This document shows, one piece after another, positions 43,939-53,071 of a stretch of DNA of 64,000 bases (position 1 is the stretch's first letter; each line of letters opens with the position of its first letter). The position numbers and the translations under genes are program-made. Below the pieces are notes generated by a model. That model saw only the letters and a program-made list of their open reading frames with translations, had not been told where the DNA came from and did no database searches. This DNA comes from Actinoplanes regularis (GTDB lineage Bacteria; Actinomycetota; Actinomycetes; Mycobacteriales; Micromonosporaceae), in assembly GCF_900188005.1 (NCBI RefSeq), contig NZ_FZNR01000004.1:372001-436000 (forward strand), given 5' to 3'.

Positions 43939-44667
43939 TCAGTGACCCGCCGGGCCGGCGTTCGCATTGTGCGCGGGGCGTTCCCCGGCGACCTGGTAGC
44001 CGTCGAAGAGCGGGCCGCCGTGCCGGTCGAGGACTTCGCGGATGAGCGCTTCGATCGCGGTGGCGTCGCCGTGGGCGGCCAGCCAACGGTCGGCGAGACC
44101 ATCGTCGAGGTCACGGAGTTCACGAAGGAGCCACTTGCTCGTCCCGGTCCAGTGGTCGGCCAGACCGAGGGCCTGCTGGGCGACGGAGGTCCATGCCGTG
44201 GTGGCGATCACCGTGCGTTCGCCGGGGTCGGTGGCGTGGATGAGATCGTCGAGCAGGTCGGTGAGGTGGTAGCGGGCGAGCTCGCGTTCGGCGAGGGGCA
44301 ACGGGGCCGGGCCCGCGGCGAGGACAGCGGCACAGTGTTCCGGCCATCCTTCCGGGTCGCCGGAGACCGGGATGCCGGTGGCGACCATCCGATGCAGGAC
44401 GGGCCGCCGGGCCGGTAGATCTTTTGCCAGGTAGTGGACGAGGGACTGCTCGTCGTGGACGAACAGCTCCACCGGCCAGCCGCGGTAGCGGTGGGAACCA
44501 CGGTGTGGGGCCTGCTGGTCACCGTCGGGTAGGACCACGACGATGTCGAGATCCGAGCCGGCGGTGCGGTGCGCTGTGGTGACACTGCCGGCCAGCATTG
44601 CCCATCGATGCTGGGGAAACAGCTCGGTGACGAGGTCACACGCGTCGGACAGCGGATCGCGATTCAT
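43939..44667 (-). CDS. Nucleotidyltransferase-fold protein
   Basis: The 242-residue protein has a pol-beta-type nucleotidyltransferase core: LAGSVTTAHRTAGSDLDIVVVLPD, shortened GSVTTAHRTAGSDLDI, with the metal-binding DLD pair near residue 40 and a third acidic residue in VELFVHDE. A helical C-terminal domain follows. It could modify a small molecule or protein; the target is unknown. It is convergent with the TetR gene, 10 bp away. Confidence 0.8.
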   Translation of the reverse strand: MNRDPLSDACDLVTELFPQHRWAMLAGSVTTAHRTAGSDLDIVVVLPDGDQQAPHRGSHRYRGWPVELFVHDEQSLVHYLAKDLPARRPVLHRMVATGIPVSGDPEGWPEHCAAVLAAGPAPLPLAERELARYHLTDLLDDLIHATDPGERTVIATTAWTSVAQQALGLADHWTGTSKWLLRELRDLDDGLADRWLAAHGDATAIEALIREVLDRHGGPLFDGYQVAGERPAHNANAGPAGH

Positions 44668-44785
44668 CCGCTCAGCTTGTCAGGCGCCCGCCGTCGTCGG
44701 TTCTTGCGATACGCGTGGCGTCTTCGCGCTTCCACTCTCAGACGGCATCCTCCCGAGAGTCGCCCGCCGGTAGGTACGAGTTCTG

Positions 44786-44824
44786 CGCCCTGCTCAGCGG
44801 CGAAGTGCACCGCTGAGCAGGGCG
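44786..44824 (-). terminator. Hairpin terminator of the PL3 gene
   Basis: CGCCCTGCTCAGCGG (44786-44800) and its exact complement (44810-44824) form a 15-bp stem with a 9-nt loop, 24 bp downstream of the pectate lyase stop. Confidence 0.82.
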
Positions 44825-44848
44825 TACGTGCTTCCGGCGGAGGCCGTC

Positions 44849-46060
44849 CTACTTGCGCGTGATGTCGCTCTGGGTGACCTTGCAGTTGCTGTTGTTCCAG
44901 CCCTCGCCGAGGTAGGTCGGCTCGCTGCCCTTGGGGACGCCCTTGTACTGGCCGCAGACCACGGCGCTGGAGCTGTTGGTCAGGGTGACCCGGGTGATGG
45001 TGGCGGTGTCGCCCCAGTTGGTGTTGATGCCGGCGACCATGTCGATGTCGTTGAGCAGCACATTGTCGACCTTCACGTTGCGCTGGTACGAACTGGAGCA
45101 GTTGCCGCAGGCACGGTAGAGCTTGCCCGAGCCGCTCAGGTAGAAGCCCGAGATGCTGACGGTACCGTTGCCGTTGTGCTGGAACGTCTTGTCGCTGCCG
45201 GACCGCGCGCCGCCGCCGATGACGTAGCTGGTGCCGCCGCCGGTGCCCTTGAACGTCGCGGCGTCCTCGCCGATGTCGTTCCACCACACGTTCCTGATGG
45301 TGCAGGTGCCCTCGCAGTGCACGCCGTCACCGGCGGGGGAGCCGATGATGACGTTCTGCAGGGTGCCGCCGTTGGCGATACTGAACATCGGGTCCTGGGA
45401 CTCGCTCTGCGAGCCGTCGCCGATGCAGCAGTAGGTCTTCATGCCACCGTCGAACGTCCCCGAGACGTTGATCGTGCCGGAGATCGACACCGAGCCGGCC
45501 GACGTCGGCCACGCGCCGGTCGGGGTGCCGGTGCCGCCGGTCGGGCTCGGGCTGGCGGTGGGGCTGGTGGTGGGGCTGGTGGTCGGCGTCGAACCGCCAC
45601 CGTTGTACGTCTCGAACTCGGCGATCCGTGGTGCGGCGGACGCGCTGAGGATCTCGAAGGTGAGCTTCTTCAGCGCGGTCGAGGTGAACGAGATCGTGCT
45701 CGGGCTGCCGCTGCCGCTGGTCAGGACCGCGCCGTTGTCGGCGTTGAGCACCCGCCAGGAGCTGATCGAGCCGCCGCCGGAGGCCTGCCTGATGACGGCC
45801 GAGGACACCGTCGTGGCGCTGCTCCATTTGACTGAGACGTAGCCGGTCGAGCTGGTCGGCGACCAGTAGGTGCTGGTGTCGCCGTCCTTGACGTTGCCGT
45901 AGCTGGTGCCGCTGGCCTTGCTGGAGCCGTCCGCGCCGGCGTTGAGGCTCAGGTTGTCGGCGGCCAAAGCCTGGGGTGACGGCAGCGCCAGCATGATCGC
46001 GGCACTCGCGACCAGGGTGGCTCCTCCGGCCGTCCACCGCAGGGCGACTGGACGTTTCAT
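44849..46060 (-). CDS. Secreted pectate lyase (PL3) with N-terminal discoidin-type module
   Basis: The 403-residue protein has a Sec signal (about 1-34). Residues 36-150 form an F5/8-type (discoidin-like) carbohydrate-binding module: NLSLNAGADGSSKASGTSYG, DGDTSTYWSP, SVKWSSATTVSSAVI. A Thr/Ser/Pro linker follows, then a PL3 beta-helix (about 195-403): FDGGMKTYCCIGDGSQSE, GDGVHCEGTCTIRNVWW, the DIGEDAATFKG site and NTNWGDTATI. It cleaves polygalacturonate outside the cell with calcium. Many Cys suggest disulfides. It is a single gene. Confidence 0.93.
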   Translation of the reverse strand: MKRPVALRWTAGGATLVASAAIMLALPSPQALAADNLSLNAGADGSSKASGTSYGNVKDGDTSTYWSPTSSTGYVSVKWSSATTVSSAVIRQASGGGSISSWRVLNADNGAVLTSGSGSPSTISFTSTALKKLTFEILSASAAPRIAEFETYNGGGSTPTTSPTTSPTASPSPTGGTGTPTGAWPTSAGSVSISGTINVSGTFDGGMKTYCCIGDGSQSESQDPMFSIANGGTLQNVIIGSPAGDGVHCEGTCTIRNVWWNDIGEDAATFKGTGGGTSYVIGGGARSGSDKTFQHNGNGTVSISGFYLSGSGKLYRACGNCSSSYQRNVKVDNVLLNDIDMVAGINTNWGDTATITRVTLTNSSSAVVCGQYKGVPKGSEPTYLGEGWNNSNCKVTQSDITRK

Positions 46061-46223
46061 CGGTCTCTCGCCTTCGTCGTGGGGATGGGTCAGCGCCTTC
46101 GAGCGGGGGGAAAGCGCTTTCCTGTGGAGGATAGAGGCCGATCGATGTCAAGGCAAGGAGCTGTCGGCTTTACTGAAGGAAGGCGATTAGGTGACAGATC
46201 GTCACGCTGCGGCCGTACGACGC

Positions 46224-46264
46224 GCCGGAGCGGGAGACGTCCCGTAGACGTCTCCCGCTCCGGC
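46224..46264 (-). terminator. Perfect 18-bp hairpin terminator
   Basis: Arms 46224-46241 and 46247-46264 pair without mismatch around a 5-nt loop, 9 bp downstream of the secreted-protein stop at 46274. Confidence 0.85.
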
Positions 46265-46273
46265 TGCGGTCCG

Positions 46274-46855
46274 TCAGAGGCCCAGAATCGCCAGAACCTG
46301 GTTCAGGAGAGCGGCGATCTGCGACAGCGCTCCGCCGCCGTTGGGGAGGCCGGCGATCGCGCACAGCAGGTTGCCGAGCAGGTTGCCCGGCCCGGGCTGC
46401 GCGGAGATGTCGAGGACGACCCGGTCGAGATGCACCAGCAGGCCGAGCAGGTTCAGGTCCAGCGGGCCGAGCACCAGGTGCAGGATCGTGCACGCCGCCA
46501 GCGTGCTGACCTGGCCCGTCTCAGGGGTCTGCACGGGCAGCGTCACCGCCTGCTCCGCGGTGCCGACGGTGGCTCCCGTCGCATCGGTCAGCACCGCGCG
46601 CAGGGTGCCGACGGCAACCAGCCGGTCGTCCTGAACGGCGAATTCGGTCGGGGTGAAGGTTCCGGTGGCCTGGCCGAGGCCGCCGTCGGCATCGGTGAAG
46701 GTGCCCTGGACGCTGGAGGTCAGCGTCCCTTCGGCGGCTTCCGATGCCGTCGGCTGCCGGGCCGGGGAAGCGGCCGCCGGTGCCGCCACGGCACCCATGG
46801 TGGTCAGGGCGAGCGCGCCGGCCAGCAGTACCTTCGGGACGGTCGATAGACGCAT
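46274..46855 (-). CDS. Secreted protein of unknown function
   Basis: The 193-residue protein has a Sec signal (about 1-29, ending AAAS). The first mature half is polar with DGGLGQATGTFTPTEFAVQ; the second is hydrophobic and Leu-rich with CTILHLVLGPLDLNLLGLLVHLDRVVLD (shortened LGPLDLNLLGLLVHLD) and GNLLGNLLCAIAGL, including one Cys pair. This pattern recurs in actinomycete secreted proteins without known function. It has its own terminator and is monocistronic. Confidence 0.72.
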   Translation of the reverse strand: MRLSTVPKVLLAGALALTTMGAVAAPAAASPARQPTASEAAEGTLTSSVQGTFTDADGGLGQATGTFTPTEFAVQDDRLVAVGTLRAVLTDATGATVGTAEQAVTLPVQTPETGQVSTLAACTILHLVLGPLDLNLLGLLVHLDRVVLDISAQPGPGNLLGNLLCAIAGLPNGGGALSQIAALLNQVLAILGL

Positions 46856-47175
46856 GATCGGTTCCTCTCATCGATGAACGTCGTCGCGCGAACCGGTGCC
46901 CTGAGAGAATCCGGCAAAACCCAACGATCAGATCAAACGACTCCAGATAGTGAAAATTGCTCGACCGGGCGCGGGAGACGACGGTGGCTACGTCGGTCTC
47001 TCCGGTGTAGACGTTCAGGAAATCGTGTGGAGGTTCTGTGTGGGGCCTTCCGGAGCCGAGGACCGAGGACGCACGATTTTCGCCAGGTACTCCGGGAGTG
47101 CCTCGCGTCGTCTGTGGAACATGCCGGCGCCGCGCCGGGGCAGGGCTCATCCGCAGTCGATCGTGGAGAAACCAG
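46856..47175. other. Non-coding 320-bp gap
   Basis: The gap lies between the divergent secreted-protein and membrane-protein genes. Frames crossing it lack ribosome sites and coding-like third positions. No clear palindrome or promoter consensus was seen. Confidence 0.5.
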
Positions 47176-47832
47176 ATGACGTTCTTGTGGGACCTGGCCG
47201 ATCGGCAGGAAGCGCCTTCCGCGGCGCGCGCCAAGCCCGGGACGGTGGTGTGGAGCCGTCGCGGCCTCCTTCGGACAGCCCTCAGTTGTTCCGGCTGGCT
47301 GCTGGCGATCCCGCTCCTTCGGCTCACCCGGGTGCCTCCTCTCCTCGGGTCGTACCTCGTCCTGCCGATCTGGATGGCGAGCTTCCTCCTCGCCACAGCG
47401 GTATCGGTCACGGCCATCCTGATCGCCTGCCTGAGACGGTCGTGGGGAGTCGCCCTTGCGAGCGTGGCGCTAGCCGCCGCCGGCGTCGTCGTCACCACCC
47501 GGCTGAATTCGCAGGTCGACGTCATCGACTACCAGTACCGCGAACACCGCACCGCGCTCGCCGAGCTGGCCGCGGACTACCGCGCCGGCCGCCTGCCGGA
47601 GGGTGATCTCACCCTGCCACCCGATTTACGCTCCCTGTCCCCGTCCGGTTATGCCTACGTCAGCCGCACCGCGGTGTTCGTGCAGATGTGGCAGAACTGG
47701 CGGCACGAGTCGGGCACCGGTCTCGCGTATTTCGCCGTCCCGCCCACCGAGCAGACCTTGGTCAACACCGCCGAGGGAGACCTCGGAAATCCGAGACGGG
47801 AAGTGGGCGGCGGGTGGTGGTGGGTGGCCTAG
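47176..47832 (+). CDS. Membrane protein of unknown function
   Basis: The 218-residue protein starts at ATG 47176 after GGAGA. It has three hydrophobic segments (about 33-50, 56-84 and 88-108), then a soluble C-terminal domain with YQYREHRTALAELAADYRAG, SGYAYVSRTAVFVQMWQNWRHES (shortened VFVQMWQNWRHES) and a Trp-rich end. Residues after GTGLAYFAVPP look like a folded extracytoplasmic domain. No family recognised. Confidence 0.65.
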   Translation: MTFLWDLADRQEAPSAARAKPGTVVWSRRGLLRTALSCSGWLLAIPLLRLTRVPPLLGSYLVLPIWMASFLLATAVSVTAILIACLRRSWGVALASVALAAAGVVVTTRLNSQVDVIDYQYREHRTALAELAADYRAGRLPEGDLTLPPDLRSLSPSGYAYVSRTAVFVQMWQNWRHESGTGLAYFAVPPTEQTLVNTAEGDLGNPRREVGGGWWWVA

Positions 47833-47973
47833 GCTCGCTGTCCCGGCGTCTCGGATAGCACTCGACAGGGTGAGCGCAACGACGAAGCCGACCGCCATGG
47901 CCAGGTTTATTGACCTGAGGCGCCGAAACGGACCGGATTTGAGCAATCCCGGGAGGTGCGGAGCTCGCTGCCT

Positions 47974-48798
47974 TCAGTCATCGATGGTCCGCGCCGCGGT
48001 GGCGAGCGGCTCGAGGCCGCTGATCAGCTCGTCGAGTTCGTCCGCGCTGAGCACTTCGTAGGCCGGTGCCGCCAGTTCGTCGGTGAGGGCCTCGATCCGG
48101 TCCCTGGTCTGCCGGCCGGCGTCAGTGAACCCGCCGGCGGTGTCCACCAGGCCGCGGCCACGCAGCCCGTCGACGACAGCGGCCAGCTGTTCCCCGGGCA
48201 GGTGGTGGACCCGGCCGAACTCCTCCGGCCGCATTCCGAGGGAGAGCGCGAGCAGGACATGGGCCTCGGTGCCGCCGATGCCATGGGCGAGGAGGGCGGC
48301 GTTGTGGCCGTCCCCGCGGTGCTCCCGGAGAAGGGTCGCCGCATGCCACAGCCGGGCCACCGGCTCCTCGGGCACGTCGAGATCCCGGAGCCCGGCGTAC
48401 AGTGCCCGGCCCTCGATCGGCGCGCTGACCGCTGCTCGGGTGGCGAGGTCGGCGACCCGCACCAGACCGGGGGAGTCGGCGAGTTCCCCGAGCACCTGCC
48501 GTAGCGCGGCGGCGCTGCCCCGCTCTCGTACGGCGATCGCCTCCTGCGGGGTGGTCTTCCCCCAGACCCACGGGATGTGGCGCGCCACCTCGCCGTCGGC
48601 GAAGTTGTAGAAGACCGCGTGCACCACCGCGGCGGGTGCCGGCCCGAGCGGCGCGGCCCGGCCCGCGAAGTATCCGTCCCAGTAGTTGCGCATGCCGAGG
48701 GCCAGGAACGCCTCGTTCGGAATCTGGGAGAAGGTGACGGCGGCGATCGGCTCGACGAGCTCGAACATGCGGTGGACCTTGACCCGTGGGTGCGGCAT
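47974..48798 (-). CDS. SCO6745-family protein (winged-helix-like)
   Basis: The 274-residue protein starts at ATG 48798 with AGGAG 10 nt upstream. It opens HRMFELVEPIAAVTFSQIPNEAFLALGMRNYWDGYFAGRAAPLG (shortened: NEAFLALGMRNYWDGYFAGR), the hallmark of the actinobacterial SCO6745 family, and ends with a MarR-like helix bundle (FTDAGRQTRDRIEALTDELAAPAY shortened to DAGRQTRDRIEALTDELA). Members are numerous in actinomycetes; their role is not established and may be regulatory. Confidence 0.82.
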   Translation of the reverse strand: MPHPRVKVHRMFELVEPIAAVTFSQIPNEAFLALGMRNYWDGYFAGRAAPLGPAPAAVVHAVFYNFADGEVARHIPWVWGKTTPQEAIAVRERGSAAALRQVLGELADSPGLVRVADLATRAAVSAPIEGRALYAGLRDLDVPEEPVARLWHAATLLREHRGDGHNAALLAHGIGGTEAHVLLALSLGMRPEEFGRVHHLPGEQLAAVVDGLRGRGLVDTAGGFTDAGRQTRDRIEALTDELAAPAYEVLSADELDELISGLEPLATAARTIDD

Positions 48799-49057
48799 CG
48801 GTCGGCATCTCCTGCGGTCGTGGCGGCACCCTCGTGGGCCGCTCACGGTGGCAACGAACGACGCGGCCCGGATACGACAGCACTACGCCCGAGACGTTCG
48901 CGACTTCACCAGAGTGTTCGATCGCGGCGGCTGGGGCATCCCGATGGGCCGACCGACCGGGACCGACCACTGGTCCCGAGACGGCCGATACCTTCGGGAT
49001 GCTTGCTCTGAAGGTCTTCCGCGAGCACCTGTGACGCAGCCGGACCCGGTACGAGCC

Positions 49058-49591
49058 TCAGATTCCCTCGCCCAGCAGGGTGTCGGGATCGAACAGGTCG
49101 GCTTCCATCCGGGCCATCAGGTCAGCGTCGATCAACTCTGCGACCGGTCCCGCCTGGGTGGAGATCAGCAGGTCGAGCAGGTCCTCGACGGCGATCAGCG
49201 TGATCAGCGGTACGCCCGGCACGGGTGCCAGGTCCGGCCCGTACAGCGCCGCGTGAGGTGCGGAGACCTTGATGACGCCGGCGTACGGCGGGTACACGTG
49301 CCACCGGTAGCCCGACGGAAGGACGACCGCGACCATCGACTCCGGTCGCAGGACCTGGACGGTGACGCCGTCATGTTCGCCGAGCAGCCGGTCCACGGCC
49401 TGGTGCAGGGCGTCAACCGAGGACCAGACCGTGGCCACGCTCTCCGCCGCGACCGGGGCAGCACTTTCCAGGCAGATGGGACAGGGAAAGTCCGGGACGG
49501 ATACGTCGAGTGCAGCCTCGGCGTGTCCGCCCGCGCCGCAGCTGGCACAACGCTCCTGCTCCGGAATCCGCGGGGTGTTGAAAGCCGACAT
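49058..49591 (-). CDS. Unknown protein with N-terminal CxxC zinc motif
   Basis: The 177-residue protein starts at ATG 49591 behind a strong AGGAGG. Residues 14-40 contain CASCGAGG and CPICLES, two CxxC pairs 20 residues apart that should form a zinc ribbon. The rest is an alpha/beta domain with a WHVYPPYAGVIKV strand and an acidic C-terminus. No family recognised. Confidence 0.65.
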   Translation of the reverse strand: MSAFNTPRIPEQERCASCGAGGHAEAALDVSVPDFPCPICLESAAPVAAESVATVWSSVDALHQAVDRLLGEHDGVTVQVLRPESMVAVVLPSGYRWHVYPPYAGVIKVSAPHAALYGPDLAPVPGVPLITLIAVEDLLDLLISTQAGPVAELIDADLMARMEADLFDPDTLLGEGI

Positions 49592-49746
49592 CGGCGCCTC
49601 CTCTACCTGATCTCAGGACAACCGCTCGGATGACGTACGGCCATGCCGCCCTCACCAACGACCGGCCTCCGGCGAACCTGAACCATCCGCGGGAAGCAAA
49701 ACGGCGTGAATCTGAGCATTCGCCGACCTCGACTTACGATGGAACG

Positions 49747-50313
49747 ATGTTCCAGCCTACGTATCCGATTCGTACCGCGCGGCTCACCTTGCGTCCGGTG
49801 ACGCTTGACGATCTCGAAGATGTGTACGCGTACCAGCGCCGGCCCGACGTCGTCCGCTGGATGCTCGGCGCCGGGCCGCGTACTCGCGAGCAGTCGAAAG
49901 CCTCGGTGATCGCCATGACGGGTGAGGACGCGCTTCGCGAGGAGGGGGACTGCTTGACTCTGGCGGTGACCGTCGACGCCGGGGTCATCGGGACCGTGGA
50001 ACTGGTCTGGCGCAGCCGGTCCGATCGTACGGCTGAAATCGGGTATGTCTTCAATCCCGAGCATGGGGGCCGCGGGCTGGCGACCGAAGCCGCTACCGCA
50101 CTTCTCGATTGGGGATTCAACGAGTTCGGATTGCACCGGATCTACGCCCGGTGCCACGGGCGTAATGACGCGTCCGCCCGGCTGATGGCCCGGCTCGGCA
50201 TGCGCCAGGAGGCGCGCCACATCGAAAGTTACCTGTTCAACGGCGAGTGGGCGGATCAACTCGTGTTCGCCGTTCTGGCCCGTGAATGGCGTTCCCGGAC
50301 CCTGTCGTCATAA
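49747..50313 (+). CDS. GNAT-family N-acetyltransferase (RimJ/RimL-like)
   Basis: The 188-residue protein fits the acetyltransferase_3 subgroup: IRTARLTLRPVTLDDLEDVYAYQ near the start (shortened RTARLTLRPVTLDD), the acceptor strand TAEIGYVFNPEHGGRGLATEAATALLDWGF (acetyl-CoA loop GGRGLATEA) and HRIYARCHGRNDASARLM. It transfers acetyl from acetyl-CoA to an amino group of a protein N-terminus or a small molecule. Single gene. Confidence 0.92.
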   Translation: MFQPTYPIRTARLTLRPVTLDDLEDVYAYQRRPDVVRWMLGAGPRTREQSKASVIAMTGEDALREEGDCLTLAVTVDAGVIGTVELVWRSRSDRTAEIGYVFNPEHGGRGLATEAATALLDWGFNEFGLHRIYARCHGRNDASARLMARLGMRQEARHIESYLFNGEWADQLVFAVLAREWRSRTLSS

Positions 50314-50328
50314 TCCATCACCCTGGCG

Positions 50329-50970
50329 CTACAGGGACGCCAGCCACGCGTGTCCCGGATGGACCTGCGTCAGGAGCCGGGACAGCGTCTCGCGTTGGGT
50401 GCGAGTCAGCAGAGGCAGAGCTCCGTCGAAATCGGCCTGGTCCTTCGGGCGTACCTGCTTGGCCTTGAAGAGGAGAACCAATTCGGGGCTCAGGTAGGGG
50501 ATCCGGTCCGGGGTGTACCGAATGATTTCGGCGTACGGCATCCTGATGTTCTGGTCTCTCCGGCAGATCCAAACCGTGCCATCGTGTGGTTCGCGAAAGA
50601 CATCGAGCAGATAATGTCCCGTGGCCGGCTCGCGCAGCCAGGTCTGCCAGGTGGCGCTCAGCACCTGCGGCGTCGCCGCCTCCCAGATCCGGCCGTCACC
50701 GACCGCGTCGAAGACGAGACCGGCGAAGCGCTCGCGAATCTCCGGAAAGCGCTCCGCCGGCACGCCGATCTCGAGGTCATGGTGCTCGCGGGTCTGCTCA
50801 CCTCGGAACAGGTCCAGGGCCCAGCCCGCCGCGATGTACCAGGGCGTGGAGATTCCGGCCAGCCGGCGTGCGACATCGTGGGGCTCCCAGCATCGCGCCC
50901 AACGGGCTTCGAGTGCCGCGATGTCGTCGGTCGACACCTTGAAACCGCCGCCCGGAAGCTGCTCGCTCAT
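50329..50970 (-). CDS. Nucleotidyltransferase-fold protein, aminoglycoside-adenylyltransferase-like
   Basis: The 213-residue protein has the minimal nucleotidyltransferase core: WYIAAGWALDLFRGEQTREHHDLEIGV (shortened AAGWALDLF and REHHDLEIGV). The D-x-E pair is a metal site, as in aminoglycoside 2''-adenylyltransferase-like proteins. Further conserved segments are WICRRDQNIRMPYAEII and LLFKAKQVRPKDQADF. Resistance function is possible but unproven; many homologues have no known substrate. Confidence 0.75.
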   Translation of the reverse strand: MSEQLPGGGFKVSTDDIAALEARWARCWEPHDVARRLAGISTPWYIAAGWALDLFRGEQTREHHDLEIGVPAERFPEIRERFAGLVFDAVGDGRIWEAATPQVLSATWQTWLREPATGHYLLDVFREPHDGTVWICRRDQNIRMPYAEIIRYTPDRIPYLSPELVLLFKAKQVRPKDQADFDGALPLLTRTQRETLSRLLTQVHPGHAWLASL

Positions 50971-50995
50971 CCACCGAACGATATCCGCGAGCTAC

Positions 50996-52126
50996 TCATC
51001 GCCGGCGATATCCGCGTGTCGTGTTGGCCAGCGACGCGTCTCCGCCGTAGTGCGCGAGCACCCGATGGTCCATCACCCGGCGCCACAGGGGCGGGATCAA
51101 GGCGAGCAGCAGCATCGTCGCGTAGCCCGCCGGCAGTTGTGGTGAGACGTCGAAACTGCGCAGGACCTGGTAACGACGCAGCGGATTGGCGTGGTGGTCG
51201 CTGTGCCGCTGGAGTTGGAAGAGGAAGACGTTTGTGGTCAGCCGGTCACTGTTCCAGCTGTGCCGCGGGTCGACCTTCTCGTAGCGGCCGGCGGCGTTGC
51301 GCTGCCGGAGCAGGCCGTAGTGCTCCAGGTAGTTCACCGCTTCCAGGACCGAGAAGCCGACGATCGCCTGCAGCAGCAGGAACGGCAGCACGCGGGGGCC
51401 GAAGGTGATCGTCAACCCGGTGAAGAGGGCCAGGGTCATGGCCCAGGCGTGCAGGATCTCGTTGCGTACGGTCCACGGGCTGCGGCCGCGCAGCCGATGC
51501 CGCGACGTCTCCAGGCGCCACGCCGAGGACAGGCTCCCCAGCACCGTTCGGGGCCAGAACCGGTAGTACGACTCGCCGAGTCGCGAACTGGCGGGATCCT
51601 CCGGGGTGGCGACCCGGACGTGGTGGCCGCGGTTGTGCTCGACGAAGAAGTGGCCGTACCCCGTCGGCGCCAGGGCGATCTTGGACAGCCAGCGTTCCAC
51701 GTTCTCCCGCTTGTGGCCCAGTTCGTGGGCGGTGTTGATGGCGATGCCGTTGACCAGCCCGATGGTCAGCACCAGTCCCACCGCACCGGCCGCTCCGGGA
51801 CCGCGGGTCCAGGTCGCGCAGGCCATGACGAGCGCGGCGAACTGGGCGGGAAGGAAAAGATAGGTGATCCATCGGTAGTACGGCGAGGCCTGCAGAGCCG
51901 GTACGGCGGCTTCCGGCGGATTCGTGTGGTCGTCGCCGACCAGCACGTCGATGAGGGGGATGACGCCGAGGATGACCACCGGGGTGAGCCACCAGGCCCA
52001 CGGGGACCGGGTCGCGGCGGCGAGCAGCAGGGCGGCGAACGGTAGGGCCGGCACCACGAGGGCGAGCGGCCAGAGTGGGCGCTTGGTATCGCGCCAAGGG
52101 AGTACGGCGACATCCATGACGCTCAT
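50996..52126 (-). CDS. alkB: Alkane 1-monooxygenase (AlkB-type)
   Basis: The 376-residue integral membrane di-iron enzyme has about six helices and all four His motifs: HELGHK, EHNRGHHV, NYLEHYGL (with NSWNSDRLTTN following) and LQRHSDHH. It hydroxylates terminal carbons of medium-chain alkanes or fatty acids in the membrane, needing electrons from rubredoxin. No rubredoxin gene and no C-terminal rubredoxin domain are present here. It lies 37 bp downstream of a TetR gene on the same strand, probably in one operon. Confidence 0.92.
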   Translation of the reverse strand: MSVMDVAVLPWRDTKRPLWPLALVVPALPFAALLLAAATRSPWAWWLTPVVILGVIPLIDVLVGDDHTNPPEAAVPALQASPYYRWITYLFLPAQFAALVMACATWTRGPGAAGAVGLVLTIGLVNGIAINTAHELGHKRENVERWLSKIALAPTGYGHFFVEHNRGHHVRVATPEDPASSRLGESYYRFWPRTVLGSLSSAWRLETSRHRLRGRSPWTVRNEILHAWAMTLALFTGLTITFGPRVLPFLLLQAIVGFSVLEAVNYLEHYGLLRQRNAAGRYEKVDPRHSWNSDRLTTNVFLFQLQRHSDHHANPLRRYQVLRSFDVSPQLPAGYATMLLLALIPPLWRRVMDHRVLAHYGGDASLANTTRGYRRR

Positions 52127-52163
52127 GGTTTACACGGATGGCCTTCGTGTCAAGAAGCCGAGG

Positions 52164-52754
52164 TCAGGTGAGCAGGCGCACGAACACGTCGGCCAGCACG
52201 TCGGCGGTCTCGGCGGCGGGCAGGCGCGGTAGCACGATGTGGCTGACGGTGAGCCTGACGACGACGTCCGCGGCGACGTCGACCACCGGCGCGGTGACCT
52301 GGGGCAGATGCTCGGCGGCCCACTCGCGGATGACGGCGCCGGCCGCGTCGAGCACGATGTCGGACCGGGTGGTCAGGTAGGGCAGCAGCTCGTCGGCTCC
52401 CCCGCGCCCGCTGGTCAGGATCGCGCGTACCAGCGGGTTGCGGTCGGCGTCCTCCAGCGCGAAGCGGATCGCGGCGTACGCGGCGGCGCGCGGGTCGGTG
52501 CCGTGCGCGGACAGGTGGAGGCGCACACCGGACACGAACGTCTGGATCTCCCGTACGGCCAGCGCCTCGGCCAGGCCGGTCCGGCTGTCGAACTCGTTGT
52601 AGAGCGTCTGCCGGCTGACCCCGGCGGTTTGCGCCACGTCGGCCATGCGCACGCGTTCCCATCCGTGCTTCACGGTCAACTCGCGAGCGGCGCTCACGAG
52701 CGCCTCGCGTACCCGGGCGCGGCTGTTCGTCTTCGAGGGCGGTTCGGCGCTCAT
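52164..52754 (-). CDS. TetR-family regulator upstream of alkB
   Basis: The 196-residue protein has a helix-turn-helix at residues about 14-60 (REALVSAARELTVKHGWERVRM shortened, then AQTAGVSRQTLYNEFDSRTGLAEAL). NEFDSRTGL is typical of the subgroup found with alkB in actinobacteria (AlkX-like). It is transcribed ahead of alkB with a 37-bp gap and may control the operon. Confidence 0.88.
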   Translation of the reverse strand: MSAEPPSKTNSRARVREALVSAARELTVKHGWERVRMADVAQTAGVSRQTLYNEFDSRTGLAEALAVREIQTFVSGVRLHLSAHGTDPRAAAYAAIRFALEDADRNPLVRAILTSGRGGADELLPYLTTRSDIVLDAAGAVIREWAAEHLPQVTAPVVDVAADVVVRLTVSHIVLPRLPAAETADVLADVFVRLLT

Positions 52755-53071
52755 CACCCCAGATCGTAAACAGCATGGATGACGGCGACCCGCCAGGCGG
52801 CTATGCCGCGCTTGGGCTTCGTGCCGGCCGGTACGAGATCGCAGGAACGGGAACCGTTCAGCGGAGCATCGGTTTGTCTGACCCCCGATGGGGGATTGTC
52901 CACGGTTCCAGCGCGGCACGGTCGTGACCCCGCGGTGCGTGGAGAGCTGATCGCCTTCCGGTTCCAGCAGTCGTGACCTGCAGGTTTGCCTGGACGGCTG
53001 AACAGTGCTCACGGCGCTGCCGGTGGTCCGGGCGCGGTTCGAATGTCAACTTCGGTCGTTACGGTCGGTTC
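52755..53071. other. Non-coding 317-bp gap
   Basis: The gap separates the divergent TetR-alkB unit from the two-gene module at 53072. A 65-codon frame at 52779-52976 lacks a ribosome site and recognisable features. The string GGTTCGAAT near 53037 looks like a T-loop but has no stem. Confidence 0.5.

Noticed and set aside
48850..49057. Plus-strand frame with YARDVRDFTRVFDRGGWG as a possible gene or remnant
   Set aside because: Third-position G/C falls off after about 40 codons, there is no ribosome site, and the frame runs on antisense to the gene at 49058.
53025..53060. T-loop-like GGTTCGAAT suggesting a tRNA
   Set aside because: Flanking bases do not form a T-stem and no anticodon or acceptor stem is present.
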